Assembly: GCF_034424805.1 (NCBI RefSeq)
Contig: NZ_JAXOUF010000015.1
Location: forward strand, 50,047 to 114,046
Origin: Labrys sedimenti
GTDB lineage: Bacteria; Pseudomonadota; Alphaproteobacteria; Rhizobiales; Labraceae
Length of the DNA stretch: 64,000 nucleotides
Reading direction: 5' to 3'
The notes beneath the pieces were generated by a model. That model had not been told where the DNA came from, made no database searches, and saw nothing but the letters and a program-made list of their open reading frames with translations. Both the position numbers and the translations under genes were made by a program. This document shows, piece by piece, positions 46,444 through 55,259 of the stretch. Position 1 is the stretch's first letter. Each line of letters starts with the position of its first letter.

Positions 46444-46674
46444 ATGTTCATGCACCGGATTTCAGAACTGGTGATGGCTACCCTGTTGGCGACGACCGTT
46501 GTGGTCGCCGGCGCCAAGGCGGAGAAGCTGCGCACATGGGAGGGCGGCTATGCCTCGGACGGGGTAATCTCGCTGTTCGAAAGAAAATATCCCGACATCG
46601 AAGTCGAGTGACCCTGCCCAATAATGAGGAAATGATCGCCAAGCTTCGCGCCACAGGTGGATCGGGCTCCGATA
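46444..46674 (+). pseudogene. Truncated and frameshifted potD-like relic
   Basis: The frame from the ATG at 46444 gives a signal peptide (cut after AGAKA) and LRTWEGGYASDGVISLFERKYPDIEVE, parallel to the N-terminus of the PotD-like protein at 42242. A one-base loss then creates TGA (46608-46610), while the neighbouring frame continues VTLPNNEEMIAKLRATGGSGSD, matching the parent. Homology stops near 46674, leaving about 80 of 360 residues. It is a dead partial duplicate directly downstream of the operon. Confidence 0.8.
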
Positions 46675-46689
46675 ACGTCCGCACATGCT

Positions 46690-46772
46690 CTGGAGCCGGA
46701 TCCAAGATGCGCTCTAGGTACCAGCGCACACGAAGTGGGATTACCGAACCGTCGAAATAGCTGGCTTTGCAC
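46690..46772 (-). mobile_element. Possible IS6-type transposase N-terminal fragment
   Basis: The minus strand reads CKASYFDGSVIPLRVRWYLE, resembling the FxGDVILxxVRWYL start of IS6-family transposases, and then diverges. It is shorter and weaker than the relic at 27870. It lies between the potD relic and the amide-sensor gene, a likely old rearrangement junction. Confidence 0.4.
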
Positions 46773-46998
46773 ATGAAACCCAGTTCATAGGACGGATGAC
46801 ACTCCAGTGTCGCACGCCGCTTACCGAGAGGTTCGCAACACCACCCCTCTATGCCGTCCCGGGCTGGTGACGCATTGCGCTCGCCACCGTGCGAGTATAC
46901 TCCTATAGCCGGAGAAACAGTGGCGTTTCCCGCTCTCGCCTTTGTCGACCGGCCCGACAGGCGTATTCCTGTCTGTGCTCCGTTCTCAGGTGATAGTT

Positions 46999-48153
46999 GT
47001 GACCAATGACGATTGGAAAATCGGCGTTCTATTTTCCAAGAGCGGCGTAACAGCTGCCGCGGAAATAGCCGAAGCAAATGCGACGCTCCTGGCCACCGAA
47101 GAAATCAACGCTGCGGGAGGCGTGCTTGGGCGAAGAATTGCGCCGACATTCTACGATCCGGAATGTTCCGCGCGTCGATATCGCGAACTGGCCGTTCGGC
47201 TCCTGACCGAAGATCGCATCCAGGCCATCTTTGGTTGCTATATGTCGACGGCCCGAAAGGCCGTTCTTCCGGAGATCGAGGCCTATCGCGGATTGTTGTT
47301 CTATCCTACATTTTATGAAGGATTTGAATATTCCAACAATTGCTTCTACACGGGTTCATCGTCAAATCAGAATGCTGTCCAATTGGCGCAGTATCTGATC
47401 GAGAATTACGGCAAGAGATTTCTGCTGGTTGGCTCAAATTATGTTTTTCCATATGAATATAATCGCGTCGTAAGCGATCTGGTTACCTTGGCCGATGGAA
47501 CAATTCTGGATGAGATTTATGTTCCGGTCGAAGCGGTTCGGAAGGACTTCGACAAAGTCATCAAACGTATAAGAGAGCTCAAGCCGGACGTGCTGGTGTC
47601 CAACGTCGTTGGCACGGGAGCGGTGCTCCTCTATCAGGCCTATCGTGAGGCGGGCTTCGACCCCAATTCGATGCCCATTGCCAGCTTGGCGACGACCGAG
47701 GCCGAGGTGGCCCTGATGCCGGCGGGATTGGCTGCAGGCCACCTGACGGCTGCCTCGTTTTTCGAGACCTTGGACACGCCTGCCGCCAGGCGTTTCGTCG
47801 CGGCTTTCAAACAGCGTTTCGGCGAGGGGGCGCCTGTGACAGCCAGCGCGGAAGCCGCGTATTTTCAGACATATCTCTACGCAGCGGCGCTTGAACGGGC
47901 AGGGACCGACAATCCCGACGCCCTTGTGCGCCACTTGGCGGGCTTGGAATTCGACGCACCGCAGGGGCGGATTCGTATTGACCCCGACAACCATCATACG
48001 GAGCTGTGGGCCCGTATCGGCAGGCTCAATCCGCAAGGCAAATTCGACGTCATCTGGGAGTCGGAGACACGGGTAAGGCCGGACCCTTATTTCGTCACGG
48101 CGGCGCATGACGGCTGGGCAAGCGGCCTGACTCGCGCGCGTCGCAAGGCCTGA
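46999..48153 (+). CDS. amiC: AmiC-like amide sensor / negative regulator
   Basis: This 384-residue periplasmic-binding-fold protein has no signal peptide and starts at a GTG behind AGGTGA; a longer in-frame start at 46942 lacks support. Pseudomonas AmiC is nearly the same length. Key stretches are KIGVLFSKSG, INAAGGVLGRRI and CYMSTARKAVLPEIEAYRGL with the ligand-lobe YPTFYEGFE. AmiC binds small amides in the cytoplasm and holds AmiR inactive until ligand arrives. An ANTAR-protein gene follows 12 bases later, which strongly supports that role. Confidence 0.85.
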   Translation: MTNDDWKIGVLFSKSGVTAAAEIAEANATLLATEEINAAGGVLGRRIAPTFYDPECSARRYRELAVRLLTEDRIQAIFGCYMSTARKAVLPEIEAYRGLLFYPTFYEGFEYSNNCFYTGSSSNQNAVQLAQYLIENYGKRFLLVGSNYVFPYEYNRVVSDLVTLADGTILDEIYVPVEAVRKDFDKVIKRIRELKPDVLVSNVVGTGAVLLYQAYREAGFDPNSMPIASLATTEAEVALMPAGLAAGHLTAASFFETLDTPAARRFVAAFKQRFGEGAPVTASAEAAYFQTYLYAAALERAGTDNPDALVRHLAGLEFDAPQGRIRIDPDNHHTELWARIGRLNPQGKFDVIWESETRVRPDPYFVTAAHDGWASGLTRARRKA

Positions 48154-48165
48154 TGGGAGCAGGCG

Positions 48166-48774
48166 ATGACAGCCCATCTGCTCAAGGATCTCAAAGGCCT
48201 GCGTGTGCAGGTCATACATCCGCCCGATGCCCAGGGCGTGGCGCTGGTCGAACATCTGCGCCGTATCGGCTGCAGCTGTGAAACGACATGGCCGCTGCCA
48301 CAGGCCGTGAGTGCGACCGCCGTCGTGGTCCTGGTCTCCATCGAGCAGGAAAACCGGGACAAGATTCTGCGCCTTTTCAGGCCTGTCGAACCTTCGGACC
48401 CCGCCGTCCTGGCCGTCGTCTCGTTCGAGGATCCGAGCACGCTGCAAGTGGTGCTGGAGTGTGGGGCACTGGCCGTGATCGAGAGGCCCATTCGTCCCTT
48501 CGGATTGCTCACAAACCTGATCATCGCCCGTTCGCTCTGGATGGAGCGCCAAAGCGCGGCCAAGCGCATCCGCAAGCTCGAACGCAAACTCGCCGGCAAC
48601 AACCGGATCTTGAGAGCCAAGACCATCCTCATGGAAACGCAGGGGCTCAGCGAGCCGGAAGCCTATGAAAGCATACGCAAACAGGCGATGGGCAAACGCG
48701 TGGCGATGGACGATGTCGCTACCGCAATTATCAATGCTTATGAGCTCTTGACGTTCAAGGAAAGTCGTGCCTAG
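48166..48774 (+). CDS. amiR: AmiR-like ANTAR-domain transcription antiterminator
   Basis: This 202-residue protein (Pseudomonas AmiR is about 196) has a pseudo-receiver N-terminal domain without the usual acidic phosphorylation pocket and a coiled coil around 125-150 (RQSAAKRIRKLERKLAGN). A C-terminal ANTAR domain follows (ILMETQGLSEPEAYESIRKQAM, VAMDDVATAIINAYELL). ANTAR proteins bind paired RNA hairpins and stop a terminator from forming. Candidate target hairpins and a terminator start directly after this gene. Confidence 0.87.
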   Translation: MTAHLLKDLKGLRVQVIHPPDAQGVALVEHLRRIGCSCETTWPLPQAVSATAVVVLVSIEQENRDKILRLFRPVEPSDPAVLAVVSFEDPSTLQVVLECGALAVIERPIRPFGLLTNLIIARSLWMERQSAAKRIRKLERKLAGNNRILRAKTILMETQGLSEPEAYESIRKQAMGKRVAMDDVATAIINAYELLTFKESRA

Positions 48775-48786
48775 TATGAAACTTAG

Positions 48787-48856
48787 TTGACGTCCGGTGA
48801 AACGGCGTCAATCTCGGCGATGGACAGTGTAGTCCGCGCCATTTGGCTGTGCAGCC
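48787..48856 (+). promoter_or_regulatory. Candidate ANTAR-responsive RNA leader
   Basis: Consecutive hairpins are visible. TTGACG(T)CCG / CGGCGTCAA (48787-48811) has a GTGAAA hexaloop. GGCG-AT-GGAC / GTCC-G-CGCC (48816-48840) has hexaloop AGTGTA, which fits the ANTAR rule of A at position 1 and G at position 4. A short GGC / GCC stem (48845-48856) has hexaloop TGTGCA (G at 4 only) and its right arm overlaps the left arm of the terminator at 48855. Binding of the AmiR-like protein would favour these stems over the terminator. Confidence 0.65.
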
Positions 48857-48894
48857 CGCAAACTCCTGTTCGGAGTTGGCGGGTTTTTTGTTTT
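48855..48894 (+). terminator. Intrinsic terminator in the leader of the second importer/urease operon
   Basis: CCCGC-A-AACTCC, loop TGTTC, then GGAGTT-G-GCGGG forms 11 pairs with one A-G mismatch, followed by TTTTTTGTTTT. It lies 80 bases after the ANTAR gene and about 340 before the binding-protein gene, so it would block read-through into the importer and urease genes unless antiterminated. The remaining leader up to 49237 holds no convincing gene. Confidence 0.85.
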
Positions 48895-49237
48895 GATTGG
48901 GCCGACAAGGCTGTTGGCCTCCTATCCTGCAATATCGGCGACACTGAGCATGCGCGAGCCGGCGCATGCGAGGCAATGCTTTTACTCTCTATCCGAAAAT
49001 CTTTGTCCAGACCTTGTCGCCTGGGGCTTGTGCGCGCCCAGGCGGCAGGACCCACATCGAAAAGAAGGAACCCAGTTCATCGTCTTTCGACGGCAGCCTC
49101 CCGCCGAGATTGGAGAGGCTGGACCGCAATGGTCAGGGCGTGCTCGGCGCGCCCGCGAGACTTCCGAATGATCCTGCACGGCCGCGAGGGGCGGCTCGAA
49201 GACAAGGACGCGCCCATCGAGGCGCCGAGGAGGGGTA

Positions 49238-50485
49238 ATGAACGACAAGACAAGGCGTGCCTTTCTCAAGGCAAGCGGATCTGCGGCTATGGGACTGGCG
49301 GCACCGGCCATCCTGCGTCTGGGCGATCGCGCCTGGGCAGCCGAAGAAGTGCCGGTCGGCATCATGTATTCGCTCACCGGTACGACGGCGATCGTCGAGA
49401 AATCGATGAATCAATGTGCCCAGATGGCAATTGCGGAGATCAATGCCAAAGGAGGCGTGCTCGGCAAGCAATTGCGCCCGGTGATCGAAGATCCTGCTTC
49501 CGAGCCGCGCACCTACAGCGAAAAAGCACGCAAGCTGGTGATGGAAGACCAGGTGCCCGTCATCTTCGGTTGCTACACCACCGCCAGCCGCAAGGCGGTT
49601 CTGCCCGTGGTCGAGCGTCGCAAAAGCCTGCTGGTATGGCCGACCTGGTACGAGGGAGAGGAGTGCTCCAAGAACGTGCTCTATGCCGGATCCGCGGTCC
49701 CAAATCAGCAGCTCGAGAATTCGCTGCCATGGCTGAAGAAGACGCTCGGACGCAACAAGCTCTTCATCGTCGGTTCCGACTATGCCTTTCCTCGGGGCAT
49801 GGCCAAGACTTCGAAAACCATATGCCAGAAGATCGGCATGGAAGTGGTCGGCGATGAATATCTTCCGCTCGGTCACACCGAATGGGCATCGATGGTGTCC
49901 AAGATCGGATCGAGCGGGGCGGACGTGATCTTTTCCAATGTCGTCGGAGATTCAATCGTCGCTTTCTATCGCGAGTTGCGCAACCAGGGCTATAGTTTCG
50001 ACAAATTGCCTTTGTGCTCCTCGACCACGACCGAAGTCGAGATCAAGGCCATGGGGCCGGAATATGCCCTCGGCAGCTACGTATCACTGCCCTATTTCCA
50101 GACTGTCGAAACGCCGCAGAACCAGGTTTTCGTGAAGGCGTTCAAGGCCTATGCCGGCGCCGATGCCGTAACCCATGCCGCCATGGAGGCTGTCTATATC
50201 GGCGTTCACATGTGGGCGATGGCGGCTGAAAAAGCCGGTGAATTTTCGGCCAAAGGGGTGGTTTCGGCCGTCGGCGGGATGTCCTTCGACGCCCCGCAAG
50301 GCAAGGTCACGATCGACCCGCAAAACCTCCACAGCTACCTGACGCCCCGCATCGGCAAGACACGAGCCGATGGATTGCTCGACATCGTCGATCAATATCC
50401 CGAACCGCTGCTGCCGCTCCCCTATTCCAGCGTCGGGGAAAGCGCGGAGAAGCGTCTCTGCACCACGAGCGGCGCATCGCTCTAA
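49238..50485 (+). CDS. urtA: Urea/short-chain-amide ABC importer binding protein, UrtA-like, Tat-exported
   Basis: This 415-residue protein starts at an ATG behind GAGGAGGGG. It has a twin-arginine signal (RRAFLKASGSAAMGLAAPAI, cut near RAWAAEE). The mature part follows the UrtA/AmiC pattern (VGIMYSLTGTTAIVEKS, INAKGGVLGKQL, CYTTASRKAVLPVVERR, WPTWYEGEECSKN). The RKAVLP and YEG segments closely parallel the AmiC-like sensor, suggesting both recognise the same ligand. It opens the operon controlled by the leader terminator. Confidence 0.87.
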   Translation: MNDKTRRAFLKASGSAAMGLAAPAILRLGDRAWAAEEVPVGIMYSLTGTTAIVEKSMNQCAQMAIAEINAKGGVLGKQLRPVIEDPASEPRTYSEKARKLVMEDQVPVIFGCYTTASRKAVLPVVERRKSLLVWPTWYEGEECSKNVLYAGSAVPNQQLENSLPWLKKTLGRNKLFIVGSDYAFPRGMAKTSKTICQKIGMEVVGDEYLPLGHTEWASMVSKIGSSGADVIFSNVVGDSIVAFYRELRNQGYSFDKLPLCSSTTTEVEIKAMGPEYALGSYVSLPYFQTVETPQNQVFVKAFKAYAGADAVTHAAMEAVYIGVHMWAMAAEKAGEFSAKGVVSAVGGMSFDAPQGKVTIDPQNLHSYLTPRIGKTRADGLLDIVDQYPEPLLPLPYSSVGESAEKRLCTTSGASL

Positions 50486-50556
50486 CGCGTTATCGGTCGG
50501 ACTCCAGGCCGTTGCAGGCGCTGCACGGCCACCGGCCACTTGCGATCGGGTTTGAG

Positions 50557-51447
50557 ATGGAAACCTTCGTCATCGGGCTGAGTATCGGGTCGATCCTGTT
50601 CATGGTCGCGCTCGGTCTTGCGATTATTTACGGAACCATGAAAGTCATCAATCTCGCCCATGGCGAAATGGTGATGATCGGTGCCTACGTTACCGTATTG
50701 GCGACCCGTCATCTGGGCTTGAATATCTATCTGTGCCTGCCCTTGGCGTTCTTCGTCACGGCGATGTTCGGCCTGGCGATCGAACGTTCGGTCGTCAGCC
50801 GTCTCTACGGACGTCTGCTTGATACTCTGCTGGCGACCTGGGGCATCGCCCTCATTCTTCAGCAACTCGTCCGCATCCATTTCGGGTTGGCCCTGTTCGG
50901 CATCAAGATCGATGGGCTCGGAGCGGACCTGCAAAATGTCCCGGTACCGGTCGAGCTGCAGCAGACTTGGCATCTGCTGGGAGCTAATATCCCCGTCTAT
51001 CGGGCCTTTGTCTTCGGGGTTGCCGTCCTGCTTGGGGCCGCGACCTGGTGGCTCCTTTACCGCACGCGATTTGGTAGCCAGCTAAGAGCCGTATCGGTAG
51101 CCAGGAACACGGCTGCCGCCTGCGGCGTCAACGACAAGAAGGTCAATGCCCTCGCCTTCGCCTATGGCTGCGGCCTTGCGGGTGTAGCAGGCGTTCTCGT
51201 CTCCGGGTTCAAGACGGTGTCGCCGGACATGGGAACGTCCTATGTCGTCGACGCCTTCCTCGTGGTGGTCGCCGGAGGCGTGGGCCAGTTGCTGGGTACC
51301 TTCGCCGCGGCCGGAATACTCGGCGAGGTTCAGAGCTTCGTCGCCACCTGGCTCAATGATGTGTATGGCCGCACTGTTCTGTTTGCCGTGGTCATCCTCA
51401 TCCTGCTGTTCAAGCCGCAAGGCCTGTTCGTGACCAAGAGCCGCTGA
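50557..51447 (+). CDS. urtB: Urea-type ABC importer permease, UrtB-like
   Basis: This 296-residue permease has the LivH/UrtB signature GLAIIYGTMKVINLAHGEMVMIGAYV near the N-terminus, the TLLATWGIALILQQ stretch and the late GGVGQLLGTFAAAGILGEVQS loop. I chose the ATG at 50557; the frame is open upstream to 50512 and the ribosome-binding site is weak. It pairs with the UrtC-like product. Confidence 0.86.
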   Translation: METFVIGLSIGSILFMVALGLAIIYGTMKVINLAHGEMVMIGAYVTVLATRHLGLNIYLCLPLAFFVTAMFGLAIERSVVSRLYGRLLDTLLATWGIALILQQLVRIHFGLALFGIKIDGLGADLQNVPVPVELQQTWHLLGANIPVYRAFVFGVAVLLGAATWWLLYRTRFGSQLRAVSVARNTAAACGVNDKKVNALAFAYGCGLAGVAGVLVSGFKTVSPDMGTSYVVDAFLVVVAGGVGQLLGTFAAAGILGEVQSFVATWLNDVYGRTVLFAVVILILLFKPQGLFVTKSR

Positions 51448-51473
51448 CACTCCCAAAGACCATGGATGAGCGT

Positions 51474-52568
51474 ATGACATATCGAAGCACTTCCATTGCC
51501 GCCTACATAGTGTTCTTTGCGGTGGTGTTCGCCCTCCCGTTCTTCCTCAACAGCTTCTGGACCAATCGGGTTGCGACATATCTCGTCTATGCAATCTGTG
51601 CCGTCGGGATAAGTCTGGCCTGGGGCTATACGGGAATACTTAGCCTCGGCCAGGGCCTGTTCTTTGGAATGGGCGCCTATATGCTTGCCATGTCGCTCAC
51701 GCTGGCGGTGCCGGAAAACAACCCGGTGCCGGATCTGATGCTGCTCAACATGCAGCCGGATGCCGTGCGCGATCTTTGCTGCGTGACCCCGGGTTCCTTC
51801 CTGTGGATTCCTTTCAGATGGGTCGCGATCGGCATGGTGGCGGGATTGCTGGTGCCCTGTGGCCTGGCCGCGGGACTTGGCTATGTCATGTTCAAGCGGC
51901 GCACGACGGGTGTCTATGTCAGCATCATCACCCTGGCGTTCGCGCTGATCGGGCAACTGCTCGTGATCAACAATCAGCCCTTGACCGGCGGCTTCAACGG
52001 CCTTGCCAGCTTTGCCCCGCTGACGATTGCCGGTTTTGAATTCGACCCTTACGGGCCCAGCGTCTATTACGCCGTTGCCGGCATTCTGTTCCTCGTCGTG
52101 CTCGGACTTCGCCTGCTTCTTTCGGCCCGCATCGGACAGGTTCTCAAGGCGATCCGCGAGGACGAGGCCCGGGCCCGCTATCTGGGCTATGACGTCGAGA
52201 GCTACAAATTGTTCGTGTTCTGCCTCTCGGCCACCATAGCAGGGCTGGCAGGCATGTTGTTTACCCTGACGGCGGAGTTCGCCTCGCCCTCCCTGATGGC
52301 GACGTCCTTCAGCATCTCCATGGTGATCTGGGCCGCGACGGGCGGGCGAGCCTCCCTGCTGGGGGCCTGCATCGGCGCCCTGCTGGTGAATTTCGTCGGC
52401 TCCTATGCCAGCGAAAATGCCGTGCTCCAGCCGGTCTGGCCGATCATCCTGGGCGGGTTGTTCGTTTTCGTGGTGCTGGTGATGCCCAATGGCCTCGTGG
52501 GCCTCATCAAGGCGTGGTTCGAACGCACCCCGCGTGACAATTCCTCGCGACGGGAGGCTTACCCATGA
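51474..52568 (+). CDS. urtC: Urea-type ABC importer permease, UrtC-like
   Basis: This 364-residue permease has AWGYTGILSLGQGLFFGMGAYMLAM, a periplasmic insert after the third span (PENNPVPDLM... DLCCVTPGSFLWIPF) as in UrtC, GVYVSIITLAFALIGQLL and the coupling segment IREDEARARYLGYD. ATG 51474 has GGATGAG in front; ATG 51462, four codons earlier, is possible. The stop overlaps the next start (ATGA). Confidence 0.85.
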   Translation: MTYRSTSIAAYIVFFAVVFALPFFLNSFWTNRVATYLVYAICAVGISLAWGYTGILSLGQGLFFGMGAYMLAMSLTLAVPENNPVPDLMLLNMQPDAVRDLCCVTPGSFLWIPFRWVAIGMVAGLLVPCGLAAGLGYVMFKRRTTGVYVSIITLAFALIGQLLVINNQPLTGGFNGLASFAPLTIAGFEFDPYGPSVYYAVAGILFLVVLGLRLLLSARIGQVLKAIREDEARARYLGYDVESYKLFVFCLSATIAGLAGMLFTLTAEFASPSLMATSFSISMVIWAATGGRASLLGACIGALLVNFVGSYASENAVLQPVWPIILGGLFVFVVLVMPNGLVGLIKAWFERTPRDNSSRREAYP

Positions 52569-53362
52569 ACGCCGTGACCAGGATAGAGGTCGCACAGTCG
52601 AAGGCCGCGACCCCGCCCATTCTGACGACCCGCCAGCTCACCGTCCGCTTCGATGACTTTCCGGCCGTGAGCAATGTCGACCTGTCCATCGAGGATGGTG
52701 AACTGAGGGTCATCATCGGTGCGAACGGTGCCGGCAAATCGACGCTGCTCGACCTGCTGTGCGGCAAGGTGCTCCCGTCGGAAGGCGAAATCTGGCTGCG
52801 CGACCGCAACATCACCGGCATCGGCGAGGCGGCGATTGCACGCAGCGGCGTCGGCCGGAAATTCCAGACACCCGCCGTCTTCAAGGAGATGACGGTGCTC
52901 GAGAATTTGCAGATCGCAAGCAACCGGTATGTCAAGGTTCGCGACAATCTGTTCCGGCGCTTCTCGCGGGGGCCGAGCGACCGGGAATTGGCGGTCGCCG
53001 AACGGACGGGGCTGTCTTCCTTCATGAAGCGCAAGGCCGGGGAATTGTCTCACGGCCAGTTGCAATGGCTGGAGCTGGCCATGGTCCTCAGCCAGGATCC
53101 CAAGGTCATTCTTCTCGACGAACCAGCCGCCGGAATGACCGCCGCCGAAACCGACAAGACGGCCGAGCTCCTGCTGGCACTGGCCGGCGAACACACCGTG
53201 CTCGTCATCGAGCATGACATGGCGTTCGTGCGCAGGATCTGCCGCACCATAACCGTTCTCCACCAAGGTTCGGTCCTGGCGGAGGGAACGGCGGATGACA
53301 TCGAGAAGAACCCCGCCGTCATCGAAGCCTATCTCGGTTCTGCGACGCTCAGCCATGCTTAA
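52565..53362 (+). CDS. urtD: Urea-type ABC importer ATPase, UrtD-like
   Basis: This 265-residue ATPase has Walker A GANGAGKST, the UrtD-typical ARSGVGRKFQTPAVFKEMTVLENL, signature LSHGQLQ, Walker B VILLDEPAAGM and VIEHDM. An N-terminal extension of about 20 residues precedes the nucleotide-binding core. The ATG follows GGGAGG and overlaps the preceding stop. Confidence 0.88.
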   Translation: MNAVTRIEVAQSKAATPPILTTRQLTVRFDDFPAVSNVDLSIEDGELRVIIGANGAGKSTLLDLLCGKVLPSEGEIWLRDRNITGIGEAAIARSGVGRKFQTPAVFKEMTVLENLQIASNRYVKVRDNLFRRFSRGPSDRELAVAERTGLSSFMKRKAGELSHGQLQWLELAMVLSQDPKVILLDEPAAGMTAAETDKTAELLLALAGEHTVLVIEHDMAFVRRICRTITVLHQGSVLAEGTADDIEKNPAVIEAYLGSATLSHA

Positions 53363-54050
53363 GATCAGCCATGTCAATGCCTTCTATGGCACCAGCCACA
53401 TCATCCACGACCTCGACCTGGAGATACGCAAGGGCGAGACATTCTGCGTCCTCGGCCGCAATGGCGTGGGCAAGACCACATTGCTGCGCAGCCTTCTGGG
53501 CATTGGGGTGCGCACCACGGGGAGCATCGAGTTCCAGGGCCATGAGATCGGCAGGGCCCTGACCCATGATCGCGCCCGGCGCGGCATCGGCTATGTGCCC
53601 CAGGGGCGGGAAATCGTTCCAGGCATGAGCGTGCTCGACAACATCCTGCTTGGCTGCAATGCACGCGCCGATCGCAAGACCGACGTGCCACCGCTTGTCT
53701 GGAGCCTCTTTCCATTCCTGAAGGACCATCTTGGGCGGCGTGGAACAAACCTCTCGGGCGGCCAGCAGCAGCAATTGGCCATCGCCCGCGCTCTCGCCAC
53801 CGATCCAAGCCTCCTCATCCTGGATGAGCCCACCGAGGGCATCCAGCCCAACATCGTGGAAGACATCGAAAGGGCGATCATCGCGCTCAACCGCGATCAC
53901 GGCCTCACGATCATCCTGGTCGAACAGAAGATCCGCTTCGCTCGAACGGCGGCACATCGCTTCGCCATCCTTGAGAAAGGGCGCGTCGCGGCGGCCGGCC
54001 CAAGCAGCGAACTCACTCACGAACTCGTCCATCGGCACATGAGCCTGTAG
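53355..54050 (+). CDS. urtE: Urea-type ABC importer ATPase, UrtE-like
   Basis: This 231-residue ATPase begins LKISHVNAFYGTSHIIHDLDL. It has Walker A GRNGVGKTTLL, the UrtE/LivF stretch RGIGYVPQGREIVPGM, signature LSGGQQQQLAIARAL and Walker B LLILDEPTEGIQPN. The start ATG lies eight bases inside the end of urtD. It is the last importer gene before ureE of the second cluster, 48 bases away. Confidence 0.88.
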   Translation: MLKISHVNAFYGTSHIIHDLDLEIRKGETFCVLGRNGVGKTTLLRSLLGIGVRTTGSIEFQGHEIGRALTHDRARRGIGYVPQGREIVPGMSVLDNILLGCNARADRKTDVPPLVWSLFPFLKDHLGRRGTNLSGGQQQQLAIARALATDPSLLILDEPTEGIQPNIVEDIERAIIALNRDHGLTIILVEQKIRFARTAAHRFAILEKGRVAAAGPSSELTHELVHRHMSL

Positions 54051-54098
54051 CGCGTCGCAACGGCGGACGCCGCAACCGAACAATGGGAGGAACCCAGC

Positions 54099-54551
54099 AT
54101 GCTTCGCATCGAAAGCCTTGTCGGCGCCAGCACGGATCCCGGACTGCACGAGCATCTTCATCATCTCGAACATCACGGTGATCTGGAAGTGGTCAAGATC
54201 GCCGTCGGGGACCTTGATCGTCGCCGCTTGCTCGCCCGGACTGAGCGTGGCGAGGAACTCGCCATCGCACTTCCGCGCGACCAGAAGCTGTTCGACGGGG
54301 CGGTGCTGCTCATGGAAGCCAGGCGGGCCATCGTCGTCAAAGCCGGGGAGCAGCGCTGGCTCAGGCTTTCGCCGCGCGGGGCCGAAGAAGCGCTGGAGCT
54401 GGGCTACCATGCCGGCAATCTGCATTGGCGCGTGCGTTTCGAGGGCAGGGACCTGCTGGTGTCGCTGGATGGCCCGGTCGCCGACTATATCGCGCGCATA
54501 GACCCGCTGGTCAGGAGTGGAGCCGTTCTCGCGGCCGAAGAGCACCAATGA
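54099..54551 (+). CDS. ureE: Urease accessory protein UreE (second urease operon)
   Basis: This 150-residue UreE-type protein contains GDLDRRRLLARTERGEELAIALPRDQKLFDGAVLL and the metal-binding segment ELGYHAGNLHWRVRF, where YHxGNxH matches the canonical UreE nickel site. There is no histidine tail. The ATG follows GGGAGGAA. The stop overlaps ureF (ATGA). Confidence 0.87.
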   Translation: MLRIESLVGASTDPGLHEHLHHLEHHGDLEVVKIAVGDLDRRRLLARTERGEELAIALPRDQKLFDGAVLLMEARRAIVVKAGEQRWLRLSPRGAEEALELGYHAGNLHWRVRFEGRDLLVSLDGPVADYIARIDPLVRSGAVLAAEEHQ

Positions 54552-55234
54552 GCACGCTCGATCCGAGCCCTCTGCTCGTGGCCCTGCAGCATGCCGACAG
54601 CCAGTTTCCATCCGGAGGCTTCGCGTTCTCCCAGGGGCTGGAAGCGTCCGCGCTCCTGAAGGACACGCTGGGTGGCTGGGACCTGGCCGATTTCATTCTC
54701 ACGCAGCTCGGCCAGCGCTGGGCCGAGGCCGATCGCGTTGCCCTGATCAGGGCCCACCGCTGTGGAAGCGAACTGGCAGGAGTGGCGGAACTGGACCTTG
54801 AGGTCGAAGCGTCGACCTTCGTGGACGGGCTCAGGGCCGGTTCGCGCCGGAACGGCATGGCACTGCTGACGACCCACGCCCGCATCGGTACGCCGCAAGC
54901 GTCGCAGTACCGGGCATTGGTGCGTGAGGGCTCCGCCTGCGGGCATCTGGCCGTCATGCAAGGCCTGCTCTGGCGGGCGGTCGGGCTCGACGAAACCGCG
55001 GCCGCCTCGATCAGCGGCTACCAGGCCGCCGCATCGCTCGCCACCGCAGCGATCAGGCTGGGCCTGATCGGCGCCATCGAAGCGCAGGCCATCCTCACCA
55101 CGGCCCTGCCGGTCATCGCCGGAATTTGTCGGGAGCCGGTAGCAGACGACGAACCGATCCGCTCGTTCAATCCGTTGACTGAAATCGCCGTCTCTTTTCA
55201 TCGCGGCGGCGGCCAGCGGTTGTTTTCCAACTAG
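54548..55234 (+). CDS. ureF: Urease accessory protein UreF (second urease operon)
   Basis: This 228-residue UreF has the diagnostic LQHADSQFPSGGFAFSQGLE start, REGSACGHLAVMQGLLWRAVGLD, and SLATAAIRLGLIGAIEAQ, and ends QRLFSN like its counterpart in the first operon. The start overlaps the ureE stop. It acts with UreD and UreG in nickel loading. Confidence 0.88.
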   Translation: MSTLDPSPLLVALQHADSQFPSGGFAFSQGLEASALLKDTLGGWDLADFILTQLGQRWAEADRVALIRAHRCGSELAGVAELDLEVEASTFVDGLRAGSRRNGMALLTTHARIGTPQASQYRALVREGSACGHLAVMQGLLWRAVGLDETAAASISGYQAAASLATAAIRLGLIGAIEAQAILTTALPVIAGICREPVADDEPIRSFNPLTEIAVSFHRGGGQRLFSN

Positions 55235-55259
55235 CCCGATCAAAGAGGGAAGCACATTC

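Noticed and set aside
46868..46892. A possible sigma-54 promoter before the amiC-like gene (TGGTGACGCATTGC)
   Set aside because: The spacing between GG and GC is nine bases, not ten, and the -24 block is poor.
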